DNA of 22,622 bases from an uncultured Collinsella sp. GTDB taxonomy: Bacteria; Actinomycetota; Coriobacteriia; Coriobacteriales; Coriobacteriaceae. Position numbers and translations under genes: made by a program. The stretch spans positions 1-22,622 of the forward strand of contig UQOJ01000034.1 in the NCBI GenBank assembly GCA_900542635.1, given 5' to 3'. A model generated the notes under the pieces. It saw only the letters and a program-made list of their open reading frames with translations, had not been told where the DNA came from and did no database searches. Positions 1-6,916 of this stretch are shown here, in pieces (position 1 is the stretch's first letter; every line of letters begins with the position of its first letter).

Positions 1-44
1 GGGGCCATTGTGGCTCTTGACAGCGGATTGGGTCATATGAGCGA

Positions 45-142
45 AAACGCCCCTAAGCGAGCAATGTGCCTTGAAAGAGGAGGGCATAGGCCTTCTGGCC
101 ATGCCCGACGATTGAAAGACAGATTGCCGCTTAGGGGCGTTT
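45..142. repeat. Nested inverted repeat / structured intergenic element
   Basis: A perfect 15-bp inverted repeat (45-59 with 128-142) is followed by a bulged A and a 5-bp helix (GCAAT 61-65 with ATTGC 123-127). Then come two 16-nt strands (66-81 and 107-122) that both carry TTGAAAGA at the same offset. A central hairpin closes it (82-92 with 97-106, one bulged A, loop TTCT). The element lies beyond the cyuA stop codon. On the minus strand it ends 8 nt before an ATG (34-36) whose frame stays open to the window edge. It could be a cis-regulatory RNA for a gene to the left or an intergenic palindromic repeat. I do not recognise a known riboswitch class. The pairing is read directly from the sequence; function is unknown. 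Confidence 0.6.
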
Positions 143-155
143 GCAGCGTCGACTG

Positions 156-183
156 GTTACGCGGTTTGGTAAAACCGCGTAAC
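156..183 (-). terminator. Hairpin at the 3' end of cyuA
   Basis: A perfect 12-bp stem (156-167 with 172-183) with a 4-nt loop directly abuts and overlaps the cyuA stop codon. There is no long T-run behind it on the minus strand, so it may act as a transcript-stabilising hairpin or a weak terminator. Confidence 0.5.
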
Positions 184-1502
184 TAGCAAACTCGAGTTTT
201 GCCGATCATGATGTTGAGGATCTCGACGTCGGTGTCCTTCATGCCCACGCGGCCTACGTAGCCCATACTGGCGATCGTCTGCTCAACGGTATCTTGGATC
301 AGGCCCTCGCCGGCGCGGAAGCCGCGGCCTTGCATGGCCATATCGTGGCCCAGAATCGCCGCATCGACGGCAGCCGAGATCTTGGCGGCACAGCTCGCCT
401 TGGCGCCGTCGCACACGATGCCGCCCACGTTGCCAAGCGTATTCGAGACCGTCGCGCCAATCTGTTCGCGCGTGCCACCGCACAGCCAGGTAATCGCAGC
501 GCCGGCGCCGCACGCAGCGCAAATAGCACCGCAAAACGCCGAGAGCGCACCAATATAGCTCTTGATATGCACGGCGATAAGATCGGACAGCATCACGGCG
601 CGCACCAGGCGCTCGTGGTCGCAACGCAGGTACTCGGCATACTCCATGACGGGCAATGCGCAGGTAATGCCCTGATTGCCCGAGCCGCACACAATGGCGA
701 CCGGCAGCGCGCAACCGTTCATGCGGGCGTCGGACCCGGCGGCCGCACGGGCACGGGCACGGCAGGCGACGTCATCAGCACGAGCGCCCAACAGTGTACG
801 ACCCACCTCGGCGCCCCAAGCGTGCGCAAGGCCCTCGGCACTGATCGCGCCATTCAGCTCAATCTGACGCTCAACGGCAGCGCGGGCGTCCTCAATGTCA
901 CCGTCCTCGATAAAGTCGATGATGGACTCAACGCTCATAGGGGTATCGGCGTTATCTGCCGCACGCTCGGCCACCACGCGCTCGGCGCAGGCGGCACACT
1001 CCCCCGCTGACTTGCCGCATACCGGAATACCATCGAGCGTATGGCACGTGACATTAGTGTGGTGATCGGTAATCTCGACGACCGCGGTATGGCCCCCGGC
1101 CGTCGCAGTCACCTTGATGTAGAGGTTGGGCACACCCTCGACAAGCGACACATCGCAGTAGCCGGCGTCGGCGAGGAGCTCGGCCACGCGAGCGCGGTCT
1201 TCATCGTTAACGCTCTCGAGCACCTCGAGCGCGCTCTTAGCGTCGCCGCCCACGGCACCCAGCACGGCCGCGGCCTCAATACCGTGCATACCGCCCGAGT
1301 TGGGCACGGTCACGCTCTTGACGTTCTTGATGATGTTGCCCGAGCAGGCAACGTCCATATGATCGGGTTCGCAACCGAGCGTCTGGCTCGCCAGCGCCGC
1401 TGCATAGGCAACGGCAATGGGCTCGGTGCAGCCGAGTGCACAGACAAGTTCGCGGTTTAAAACATCGCAAAACGCGGCATCACGGATGGAATCGGTGGGC
1501 AT
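183..1502 (-). CDS. cyuA: L-cysteine desulfidase / L-serine dehydratase-like protein (CyuA/YhaM, UPF0597 family)
   Basis: The 439-residue product matches the CyuA family, which uses a [4Fe-4S] cluster to convert L-cysteine to pyruvate, ammonia and sulfide in anaerobes. Visible family features are GCTEP with Cys25, SGNIIKN near residues 54-60, GSGNQG at 273-278, a cysteine-rich FCGAICAACGAG segment at 323-334 and GIVCDGAKASCA at 361-372. Cys25 and the later cysteines are the expected cluster ligands. The length is normal for the family and the protein is cytosolic. The start is supported by AGGAGA six bases before the ATG. The gene is monocistronic here, divergent from rpiB, with no obvious cysteine transporter next to it. 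Serine as the main substrate cannot be excluded from sequence alone. Confidence 0.88.
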   Translation of the reverse strand: MPTDSIRDAAFCDVLNRELVCALGCTEPIAVAYAAALASQTLGCEPDHMDVACSGNIIKNVKSVTVPNSGGMHGIEAAAVLGAVGGDAKSALEVLESVNDEDRARVAELLADAGYCDVSLVEGVPNLYIKVTATAGGHTAVVEITDHHTNVTCHTLDGIPVCGKSAGECAACAERVVAERAADNADTPMSVESIIDFIEDGDIEDARAAVERQIELNGAISAEGLAHAWGAEVGRTLLGARADDVACRARARAAAGSDARMNGCALPVAIVCGSGNQGITCALPVMEYAEYLRCDHERLVRAVMLSDLIAVHIKSYIGALSAFCGAICAACGAGAAITWLCGGTREQIGATVSNTLGNVGGIVCDGAKASCAAKISAAVDAAILGHDMAMQGRGFRAGEGLIQDTVEQTIASMGYVGRVGMKDTDVEILNIMIGKTRVC

Positions 1503-1556
1503 AGGTATCTCCTGCTTGCATAACGGGCTGGGCTCTCAAAAAAGTTAGCTCCTTTA

Positions 1557-1576
1557 TTTGATAACAATGCATCAAA
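1557..1576. promoter_or_regulatory. Dyad TTTGAT-N8-ATCAAA in the cyuA/rpiB intergenic region
   Basis: A perfect 6-bp inverted repeat separated by 8 bp lies about 55 bp upstream of the cyuA start codon, between the divergent cyuA and rpiB genes. The spacing and symmetry suit an operator for a dimeric regulator. The half-sites resemble FNR halves but the spacer is four bases too long. The rest of the 270-bp gap holds only a weak possible rpiB promoter (TTGACC at 1668-1673, 16-bp spacer, TTTACA). Confidence 0.3.
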
Positions 1577-1772
1577 AACCGCAACCATGGTTCCGGCGGA
1601 CGGCGCTCAAGCACAAACTGACAGCATTCATTCATGAGAAGCCGGTCTTGTTGCATGCTAAAGCGTTTGACCAAAAAACGCCCGAGCGTTTACACAAAAG
1701 TCGCGCTATCATGCAGTCGAACGCGGTAAAACCTTTAGCAATTCCGCCGCACGGACCAGAGAGGAACCACTC

Positions 1773-2240
1773 ATGAAGATTGGTATCGGCAACGACCATG
1801 CCGCCGTCGAGCTCAAGAACATCATCTCCGAGCACCTGAAGGAGCGCGGCTGTGAGGTCGTGAACTTTGGCACCGACACCTCCGAGAGCTTTGATTACCC
1901 CATCGCCGGCTACAAGGTGGGCAAGGCCGTAGCCAACGGCGACGTCGATCTGGGCATCCTGATCTGCGGTACCGGCGTCGGCATCAGCCTGGCCGCCAAC
2001 AAGGTCGAGGGCGTACGCGCCGTCGTCTGCTCCGAGCCCTTCAGCGCCAAGCTCTCCCGCATGCACAACAACACCAACGTGCTTGCCTTTGGCGCCCGCG
2101 TCGTGGGCTCCGAGCTCGCCAAGATGATCGTCGACGAGTGGCTCGACGCCGAGTTTGAGGGTGGTCGCCACGAGCGTCGCGTTAACCTCCTCAACGAGAT
2201 CGACCACACGCGCGGCCTTAAGATCGTCGACGAAGCCTAA
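1773..2240 (+). CDS. rpiB: Ribose-5-phosphate isomerase B
   Basis: The 155-residue protein belongs to the RpiB/LacAB family and interconverts ribose 5-phosphate and ribulose 5-phosphate in the pentose phosphate pathway. The N-terminus IGIGNDHAA carries the Asp8-His9 substrate-binding pair. ICGTGVGIS holds the catalytic Cys65, and SRMHNNTNVLAFG holds His98, the expected second catalytic residue. Length is typical. The start is supported by GAGAGG ten bases upstream. It is a single gene followed by a strong hairpin and convergent with ndk. A LacAB-type galactose 6-phosphate isomerase role is possible in principle, but there is no partner subunit or tagatose gene nearby, so RpiB is the better call. 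Confidence 0.93.
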   Translation: MKIGIGNDHAAVELKNIISEHLKERGCEVVNFGTDTSESFDYPIAGYKVGKAVANGDVDLGILICGTGVGISLAANKVEGVRAVVCSEPFSAKLSRMHNNTNVLAFGARVVGSELAKMIVDEWLDAEFEGGRHERRVNLLNEIDHTRGLKIVDEA

Positions 2241-2264
2241 ACTATTCAGTGCCACAAGCTAACA

Positions 2265-2305
2265 GCAGGGGCCCGCTCGGAACACATGTCCGAGCGGGCC
2301 CCTGC
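2265..2305 (+). terminator. Terminator hairpin after rpiB
   Basis: A 16-bp GC-rich perfect stem (2265-2280 with 2290-2305) has a 9-nt loop and is followed by ATAGATTTT. The tail is short but the stem is very stable. It lies 24 bp after the rpiB stop codon. Confidence 0.75.
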
Positions 2306-2323
2306 ATAGATTTTGGAATAAAA

Positions 2324-2353
2324 GGGCGCCGCAGATGAAGTTCCGCGGCGCCC
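2324..2353 (-). terminator. Terminator of ndk
   Basis: On the minus strand a 9-bp GC stem (2345-2353 with 2324-2332) is followed by CTTTTATT. It lies about 40 bp after the ndk stop codon and back-to-back with the rpiB terminator, as expected for convergent genes. Confidence 0.8.
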
Positions 2354-2391
2354 AAGCCACACGCTAACAGCTTTAAGGAGTCAAAGCTGGT

Positions 2392-2796
2392 TTAGCCAAA
2401 GAAGCGCTTGATCTCAATCTCGGCGTTCTCCAAACAGTCGGAGCCGTGGATCACGTTGGCGTTGACATCGACGGCAAAGTCGCCGCGGATGGTACCAGGA
2501 GCAGCGTCAAGCGGGTTGGTAGCGCCCATGAGGGTGCGCATCTTAGCAACAGCGGAGAGACCGGAAACGACCATCTTGACGACCGGACCGCTCGTCATAA
2601 AGTCGCAGAGACCGCCAAAGAAGGGCTTGTCGGCCAGATGGGCGTAGTGCTCCTCGACGGTAGCGCGCTCGAGCGTGGTCATCTCCATGCGCTCGATGAC
2701 AAGGCCGCTGCGCTCGATGCGAGCAACAATCTCGCCGATCTTGCGGTCACGCACGGCGTCGGGCTTAATCATGATGAAGGTCTTCTCGATAGCCAT
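2392..2796 (-). CDS. ndk: Nucleoside diphosphate kinase
   Basis: The 134-residue protein transfers the gamma-phosphate of NTPs to NDPs through a phosphohistidine. The catalytic motif NVIHGSD contains His117, and the N-terminus has the family signature TFIMIKPDAV. The stretches RTLMGATNP and GTIRGDFAVD, which bind nucleotide, are intact. Length is typical for bacterial Ndk. A GAAAGG ribosome binding site lies about 10 bases before the ATG. The gene is monocistronic, with a candidate sigma-70-type promoter at 2861-2889 and its own terminator. Confidence 0.97.
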   Translation of the reverse strand: MAIEKTFIMIKPDAVRDRKIGEIVARIERSGLVIERMEMTTLERATVEEHYAHLADKPFFGGLCDFMTSGPVVKMVVSGLSAVAKMRTLMGATNPLDAAPGTIRGDFAVDVNANVIHGSDCLENAEIEIKRFFG

Positions 2797-2860
2797 AAAA
2801 GTAGCCTTTCAAGTAGGTTCGCGCGTGCCCAAGTCCCATTCCGGCACCCGCCTGGACTGC

Positions 2861-2889
2861 ATCGTAACAGAGTTTTAGCTGCAGTTAAA
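2861..2889 (-). promoter_or_regulatory. Candidate ndk promoter
   Basis: On the minus strand TTTAAC (-35, 2884-2889) and TACGAT (-10, 2861-2866) are separated by exactly 17 bp. They lie about 65 bp upstream of the ndk start codon. Confidence 0.5.
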
Positions 2890-2899
2890 CAAAAAGCTG

Positions 2900-2931
2900 T
2901 TTATTGAAACGTTGCAATTTATTGAAGCGTT
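2900..2931. repeat. Two direct repeats of TTTATTGAARCGTT beside the ndk promoter
   Basis: TTTATTGAAACGTT at 2900-2913 and TTTATTGAAGCGTT at 2918-2931 differ at one base and repeat with an 18-bp period. They sit immediately upstream of the candidate ndk -35 element, so a tandem operator is plausible. The remaining 2932-3100 of this 385-bp gap shows no convincing gene, RNA or repeat. Confidence 0.45.
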
Positions 2932-3100
2932 CCATATGTGTCACTTCTGTTTCGAAGCTCGATTAGAGTACCATCCGACTGCCCATCAACCGCATCGAGC
3001 AGAGCAGACGGTCGGTTGCCGCCCGCGAACGTACCCCCTTCACAACCTGCCCAAAGGTCCTACAGAAGTTCTCGACAAGCCCCTCCCCATAGCAACAAAA

Positions 3101-3130
3101 TACGGGCGTCCGCATCAGCAGATACCCGTA
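3101..3130 (-). terminator. Possible terminator of argH
   Basis: On the minus strand TACGGG pairs with CCCGTA (3101-3106 with 3125-3130) around an 18-nt loop, and the stem runs into TATTTTGTT. The stem is short, so this is only a moderate candidate. Confidence 0.4.
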
Positions 3131-3181
3131 AAAGCAAAAACGATTTATCGATAAATGGCCAAAGCCGCTTCAGTCAAATCC

Positions 3182-4612
3182 CTACTTTGCCCCGTGGCCC
3201 ATCTCGACGACCTTGGTCAGCGATCCAAACACGCCCTCGTCGGCCACGAGCTGTGCCTCGGCGCGCTGCAGCTGCACGGCAACGGCGGCAGGGGCGGTAC
3301 CGCCCTCGGTCGTACGCGCGGCGACAATTGAGGGGATGTCGAGCGCCTCGGTAATATCGCGTTCAAAGAGCGGGCTTGCCTCCTGGAACACCTCAAACGG
3401 CAGGTCCTCAAGATTGCAGCCACGCTTCTCACACATCAGGACCAGATGGCCCACCACGGCATGTGCCTCGCGGAACGGCAGACCACGCTTAGCCAGGTAA
3501 TCGGCAACATCGGTGGCGGCAAGGTGCCCCACGCCGCACTCGCGCGCCATGGCATCCTCGTTGACGGTCCAAGTCGAAATCATACCGGCCATAACCGACA
3601 GACACTGCATGAGCGTATGGGCGGTATCGAGCGCGCTCTCCTTGTCCTCCTGCAAGTCCTTGTTATAAGCAAGCGGCAAGCCCTTCATGGTTACCAGCAG
3701 CTGCACCAGGTTGCCGTACACGCGACCGCTCTTGCCGCGGATAAGCTCGGCAAAGTCGGGGTTCTTCTTCTGCGGCATGATAGACGAGCCGGTGGAGTAG
3801 GAGTCTGAAAGCGTGATAAAGCCAAATTCGGAGCTCGACCACAGCACGATCTCCTCGGAAAGACGCGACAGGTGCATGGCCATGACGGAGCCGGCATAAT
3901 GCAGATCGAGCAGGAAATCACGGTCGGAAACCGCATCGAGCGAGTTGGGAATCACACCCGCAAAGCCAAGTTCGGCAGCCGTCATCTGGCGATCGAGCGG
4001 ATAGCTCGTACCGGCAAGCGCGGCAGCACCCAGCGGGCAGTTGTCGGCGGCATCAAAGGCGGCCTTCAAACGCGTAAAGTCGCGCGCGAACATCCAGGAA
4101 TACGCCAGCAGGTGATGCGACAGCAGCACGGGCTGAGCATGTTGCATGTGCGTGTAGCCCGGCAGAATCACCTTGTCGTACTTCTTGGCCGCATCCACCA
4201 GCACATGGCGCAGCTCAAGATTGGCCTCCATGAGCTCCTTGGCCAGCGCCTTGACGCCCAGACGCGTATCGGTCGCCACCTGATCGTTACGCGAACGCCC
4301 GGTATGCAAGCGCTTACCGGCCTCGCCGATGCGGCGCGTCAGCTCGCTCTCGATGGACATATGAATGTCCTCGTCGTTGATATCGAAGGTGAAGTTGCCG
4401 GCATCGATATCCTGTTCGATTCCGGTCAGGCCCTTGGCAATCGCCTGCTCGTCCTCGGCACTGATGATGCCCTGGGCGGCCAACATCTTGGCATGCGCCT
4501 TAGAGCCGGCGATATCCTGCTTATAGAGATGTTTGTCGACCGGCAGCGACGCGCCAAACTCCTGCGTGACCTCGGCCACGCCCGCCTCAAAACGACCGCC
4601 CCAAAGAGCCAT
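3182..4612 (-). CDS. argH: Argininosuccinate lyase
   Basis: The 476-residue protein cleaves argininosuccinate to arginine and fumarate, the last step of arginine synthesis. It belongs to the fumarase/aspartase superfamily. The signature GSSIMPQKKNP is at residues 275-285; HTGRSRNDQ (103-111) and THMQHAQP (154-161), with the catalytic His155, are also intact. The frame extends 25 codons further upstream, but the start at MALWGGRFE is preferred: it has AAAGGAGA seven bases upstream and matches the family N-terminus. The gene is on the same strand as argG but about 520 bp downstream of it, with a hairpin and a small gene between them, so an independent promoter is likely. Confidence 0.97.
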   Translation of the reverse strand: MALWGGRFEAGVAEVTQEFGASLPVDKHLYKQDIAGSKAHAKMLAAQGIISAEDEQAIAKGLTGIEQDIDAGNFTFDINDEDIHMSIESELTRRIGEAGKRLHTGRSRNDQVATDTRLGVKALAKELMEANLELRHVLVDAAKKYDKVILPGYTHMQHAQPVLLSHHLLAYSWMFARDFTRLKAAFDAADNCPLGAAALAGTSYPLDRQMTAAELGFAGVIPNSLDAVSDRDFLLDLHYAGSVMAMHLSRLSEEIVLWSSSEFGFITLSDSYSTGSSIMPQKKNPDFAELIRGKSGRVYGNLVQLLVTMKGLPLAYNKDLQEDKESALDTAHTLMQCLSVMAGMISTWTVNEDAMARECGVGHLAATDVADYLAKRGLPFREAHAVVGHLVLMCEKRGCNLEDLPFEVFQEASPLFERDITEALDIPSIVAARTTEGGTAPAAVAVQLQRAEAQLVADEGVFGSLTKVVEMGHGAK

Positions 4613-4730
4613 GGAACCGTCTCCTTTCTCCAAATACCAAAACAAGCGTCCAAAGCAATGTGCCCTGTCGCTAAAGCGATTTATCAACCGCTAGTTTTAC
4701 ACACTCCCTGCCGCGCGCGGGGCCATGTGG

Positions 4731-4901
4731 CTAATTTGCAAAGAAGTGACGCACCATGCACTTGGCACCCAACGTCTCCCTCCGGATGTTGCCCTGCGAA
4801 CCATCGATCCAGGCCTTCAGGCTCATAGGAACGTCCTCGACCCTTACAGCATCGAACTCGGGCGCGAGGGCAAGCAAAGCATGCGCGATAGCATTGAACA
4901 T
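4731..4901 (-). CDS. Small protein of unknown function between argG and argH
   Basis: A 56-codon open frame begins MFNAIAHALLALAPEFDAV and ends with HFFAN and TAG. It is below common length cut-offs, but GAGGAG lies eight bases before the ATG, the ideal spacing. Codon third positions are G/C-rich through most of the frame. The protein has no signal peptide or membrane segment. Its C-terminal half is rich in basic residues (IRRETLGAKCMVRHFF). An AT-only TATATATA stretch directly precedes the ribosome binding site. It lies between a GC-rich hairpin (4952-4981) and argH, all on one strand. I do not recognise the family. It could be a small regulatory protein or a conserved orphan. The open frame and start signals are seen; that it is translated is inference. 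Confidence 0.6.
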   Translation of the reverse strand: MFNAIAHALLALAPEFDAVRVEDVPMSLKAWIDGSQGNIRRETLGAKCMVRHFFAN

Positions 4902-4951
4902 AATGGATACTCCTCATATATATAGGCACAGAGCCGCCAAATTGATAGAAG

Positions 4952-4981
4952 GAGCCCCGCCGGACAACCCCGGCGGGGCTC
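4952..4981 (-). terminator. Strong hairpin downstream of argG
   Basis: A perfect 12-bp GC-rich stem (4952-4963 with 4970-4981) with a 6-nt loop is followed on the minus strand by CTTCTATC. It lies about 150 bp after the argG stop codon and 50 bp before the small gene at 4731-4901. The T-tract is poor, so termination may be partial or the hairpin may protect the mRNA 3' end. Confidence 0.55.
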
Positions 4982-5134
4982 GGACTCAGCCGCAGACGCG
5001 GCATCATATATGCGGGCGGAACGTAGGGGCCACCGATGTTAAGAAGTGTCAGCAAGCATAACGAAAGGTAGGGACCCCGTGCGCCCGTTATGTATCACGC
5101 GGATGGGCCGCGCGGATACCAAGGGAAGAAGGCG

Positions 5135-6361
5135 CTAGGCCTGGGCGGCAGCAGAGCTGGGGCCCTGGACCTTTGCCCACGTCTTGAGCGACAGCGTATC
5201 GATCTCGATAAAGCCGGCGCTGGCCTTCTCGTCAAACGTGGTGTCGCGGTCGTAGGTAGCCAGACCGTAGTCGTAGAGGCTGAAGGGGCTCTTGCGGCCG
5301 ACGACATGGCAGTTGCCCTTAAAGAACTTCAGACGGACAGTGCCGGTCACGAACTTTTGCGTGTCGGCCATAAAGGCATCGAGCGCGTTTTTGAGCGGGC
5401 TGTACCACTGGCCGTTGTACACGGCGGTGGCCCAATCCTGCTCGAGCTTGATCTTGGTCTTGAGCAGGTCGCCCTCGACGCAGATGTCCTCGAGCGCCTT
5501 GTGGGCGGTGATGAGCGTCAGGGCGCCGGGAACCTCGTAGCACTCGCGGCTCTTAAGGCCCACCAGGCGATCCTCGACCAGATCGAGACGGCCAAAGCCA
5601 TTGTCGCCGGAGATCTTGTTGAGGGCGATGACGATCTCGGAGAGCTTCATCTTCTTGCCGTCGACGGCGACGGGCTTGCCGGCCTCAAACTCAATCTCGG
5701 TGTAGGTCGGGGTGTCCGGGGTGTCCTCGGGATTCTTGGTCATAACCCAAGCGTCGTCGAGCGGCTCATTCCAGGGATCCTCCAGGTGACCGCACTCAAT
5801 GGCACGACCCCACAGGTTGTCGTCGATGGAGTAGGGGTTGTCGTTGGCACCCTCGGGAACCGGCACGTTGTGGGCGTGGGCATAGGCGACCTCGTCGGGG
5901 CGACACTTCAGGTCCCACTCGCGAACCGGGGCGATAACCTTGAGCTCGGGGTCGAGGGCCTTGACGGCGGCCTCAAAACGGACCTGGTCGTTACCCTTGC
6001 CGGTGCAGCCGTGGGCGACGTAGGTCGCGCCAAACTCGTGGGCGACCTCAACAAGCTTCTTGGCAAGCAGCGGGCGAGACAGGGCGGAGAGCAGCGGGTA
6101 CTTGTTCTCGTACATGGAGTTTGCAGCGATGGCTTTGGTCAGGAACTCATCGGAGAACTCGTCGCGCAGGTCGAGCACCTGGCAATCGAGAACGCCCAGG
6201 TCGAGCGCCTTCTGCTTCTTGGCATCCAGTCCGGTCTCTTCCTGGCCCACGTTGCCGCAGACACAAACGACATCGAGATTCTTCTCGTCCTGGAGCCACT
6301 TGACACATACGGATGTATCAAGACCACCGGAATATGCGAGAACGACTTTTTCCTTGCTCAT
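5135..6361 (-). CDS. argG: Argininosuccinate synthase
   Basis: The 408-residue enzyme joins citrulline and aspartate with ATP to give argininosuccinate, the penultimate step in arginine synthesis. The N-terminal ATP pyrophosphatase P-loop AYSGGLDTSV (residues 9-18) is intact, as are ATYVAHGCTGKGNDQVRFE and the later YSIDDNLWGR segment. Length is normal. The frame extends 17 codons further, but MSKEKVVLAYSGG is the family start and has AAAGGAAA upstream. It is followed by the hairpin at 4952-4981, then a small gene and argH on the same strand. About 280 bp upstream is an arginine-rich 24-codon leader frame with alternative hairpins, suggesting attenuation by arginine supply. Confidence 0.97.
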   Translation of the reverse strand: MSKEKVVLAYSGGLDTSVCVKWLQDEKNLDVVCVCGNVGQEETGLDAKKQKALDLGVLDCQVLDLRDEFSDEFLTKAIAANSMYENKYPLLSALSRPLLAKKLVEVAHEFGATYVAHGCTGKGNDQVRFEAAVKALDPELKVIAPVREWDLKCRPDEVAYAHAHNVPVPEGANDNPYSIDDNLWGRAIECGHLEDPWNEPLDDAWVMTKNPEDTPDTPTYTEIEFEAGKPVAVDGKKMKLSEIVIALNKISGDNGFGRLDLVEDRLVGLKSRECYEVPGALTLITAHKALEDICVEGDLLKTKIKLEQDWATAVYNGQWYSPLKNALDAFMADTQKFVTGTVRLKFFKGNCHVVGRKSPFSLYDYGLATYDRDTTFDEKASAGFIEIDTLSLKTWAKVQGPSSAAAQA

Positions 6362-6503
6362 GGCTGTTTCCTTTCGCCCTTGGTAGCTAGTTAGAACATC
6401 GGTCAGTTGCAAGTCACCTTGAGGTCAAAAACCGTGCAATATCAGGTTATTCAGCAGAATGCATCACAGGCATGCCCTAGAAACATGCGGCTATGTCGTG
6501 CTT

Positions 6504-6575
6504 AAAACCCAACGACCTCAAAATGACTCTGTTGAGGCATTGCGCCCCATGCGGACAGAGACGATTGTTATCGTC
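6504..6575 (-). promoter_or_regulatory. Candidate arginine attenuator (alternative hairpins)
   Basis: Reading the minus strand: segment 1, GACGAT at 6575-6570, covers the last arginine codons and pairs with ATCGTC (6565-6560), leaving the stop codon in the loop. Segment 2, CTCTGT at 6560-6555, can instead pair with ACAGAG (6532-6527). That blocks a third helix, either CCTCAA (6537-6532) with TTGAGG (6521-6516) or CTCAAC with GTTGGG (6513-6508). The third helix runs straight into TTTT (6507-6504). This is the 1:2, 2:3, 3:4 logic of amino-acid attenuators. The individual stems are short (about 6 bp) and the T-run is only four, so this is a model, not a proven terminator. Confidence 0.45.
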
Positions 6576-6642
6576 GTCGGGAAATTGCGCGCTGGCGTCG
6601 GATGGCATTGTCTGCAGTGGTGATGATCTTTACGAACTGCAT
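6568..6642 (-). CDS. Arginine-rich leader peptide upstream of argG
   Basis: A 24-codon frame starts at an ATG six bases after AGGAG within AAAGGAGAGG, one of the best ribosome binding sites in the window. The last eleven residues are IRRQRAISRRR, so six of the final ten codons are arginine, and the stop follows three consecutive CGA codons. CGA is uncommon here: in thiC of this window I count one CGA among about 21 arginine codons. The frame lies on the argG strand, 206 bp before argG, and the hairpins downstream can rearrange. Known leader peptides (trp, his, ilv, leu) place repeated cognate codons exactly like this. I infer that ribosome stalling at arginine codons controls argG. The peptide itself probably has no other function. 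Confidence 0.65.
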   Translation of the reverse strand: MQFVKIITTADNAIRRQRAISRRR

Positions 6643-6680
6643 CTGCCTCTCCTTTCACCTATCGCCGGGCGCAATTCTAA

Positions 6681-6756
6681 TATCGTAAACGGTACCTTTT
6701 CCTCGGTAAGCGGTTGTTTTTCCGTCTCCGTTTTCGATGGTCGCTATATTACGATA
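6681..6756. promoter_or_regulatory. Inverted TATCGTAA / TTACGATA pair upstream of the argG leader
   Basis: TATCGTAA (6681-6688) and TTACGATA (6749-6756) form an 8-bp inverted repeat separated by 60 bp. On the minus strand the proximal copy contains TACGAT (6687-6682), a reasonable -10 for the leader transcript, with a start point about 33 nt before the leader ATG. The -35 region is poor (CTTACC at 17 bp). An operator for an arginine repressor is possible but the sequence is not a recognisable ARG box. Confidence 0.3.
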
Positions 6757-6827
6757 AAGTGCACGCTGCGCAAGCGACAAATTCAAATTTCTGAAAAGTT
6801 TTTTCATTAGTTTGTGAATTGCAGTGC

Positions 6828-6856
6828 AAATACGCACCATTCCTGCGAAAATACGC
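6828..6856 (+). repeat. Direct repeat of AAATACGC with 21-bp period
   Basis: AAATACGC occurs at 6828-6835 and 6849-6856, two helical turns apart, each preceded by a TGC-containing stretch. It lies 60-90 bp upstream of the HAD phosphatase start codon, so it may be a tandem operator for that gene. A TTATAA/TATAAC sequence near 6875-6881 could be its -10. The rest of the 6643-6916 space is AT-rich and shows no other gene. Confidence 0.3.
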
Positions 6857-6916
6857 TCGACTACTAGTTGATGGTTATAACGTCTGAAACAATCTCGAAA
6901 CGAAAGGCGCTTTTTT

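Noticed and set aside
1..36. Start of a minus-strand gene at 36 reading into the window edge
   Set aside because: Only 12 codons are visible (MTQSAVKSHNGP) and AGGGG is 13 nt away, so it is mentioned with the structured element but not called as a gene.
1503..1560. Possible TTG-initiated leader frame overlapping the cyuA start
   Set aside because: AAAGGAG is present upstream, but the frame has no cysteine codons or other regulatory sign and overlaps the true start out of frame; not enough to call.
1557..1576. FNR or CRP box
   Set aside because: The half-sites TTGAT and ATCAA fit FNR, but the spacer between them is 8 bp, not 4, so the symmetry does not match either known site.
6400..6460. 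ARG box (ArgR site) upstream of argG
   Set aside because: TGAATAACCTGATATTGCA resembles two half-sites but the right half has an inserted G and the spacing is off; not convincing without conservation.
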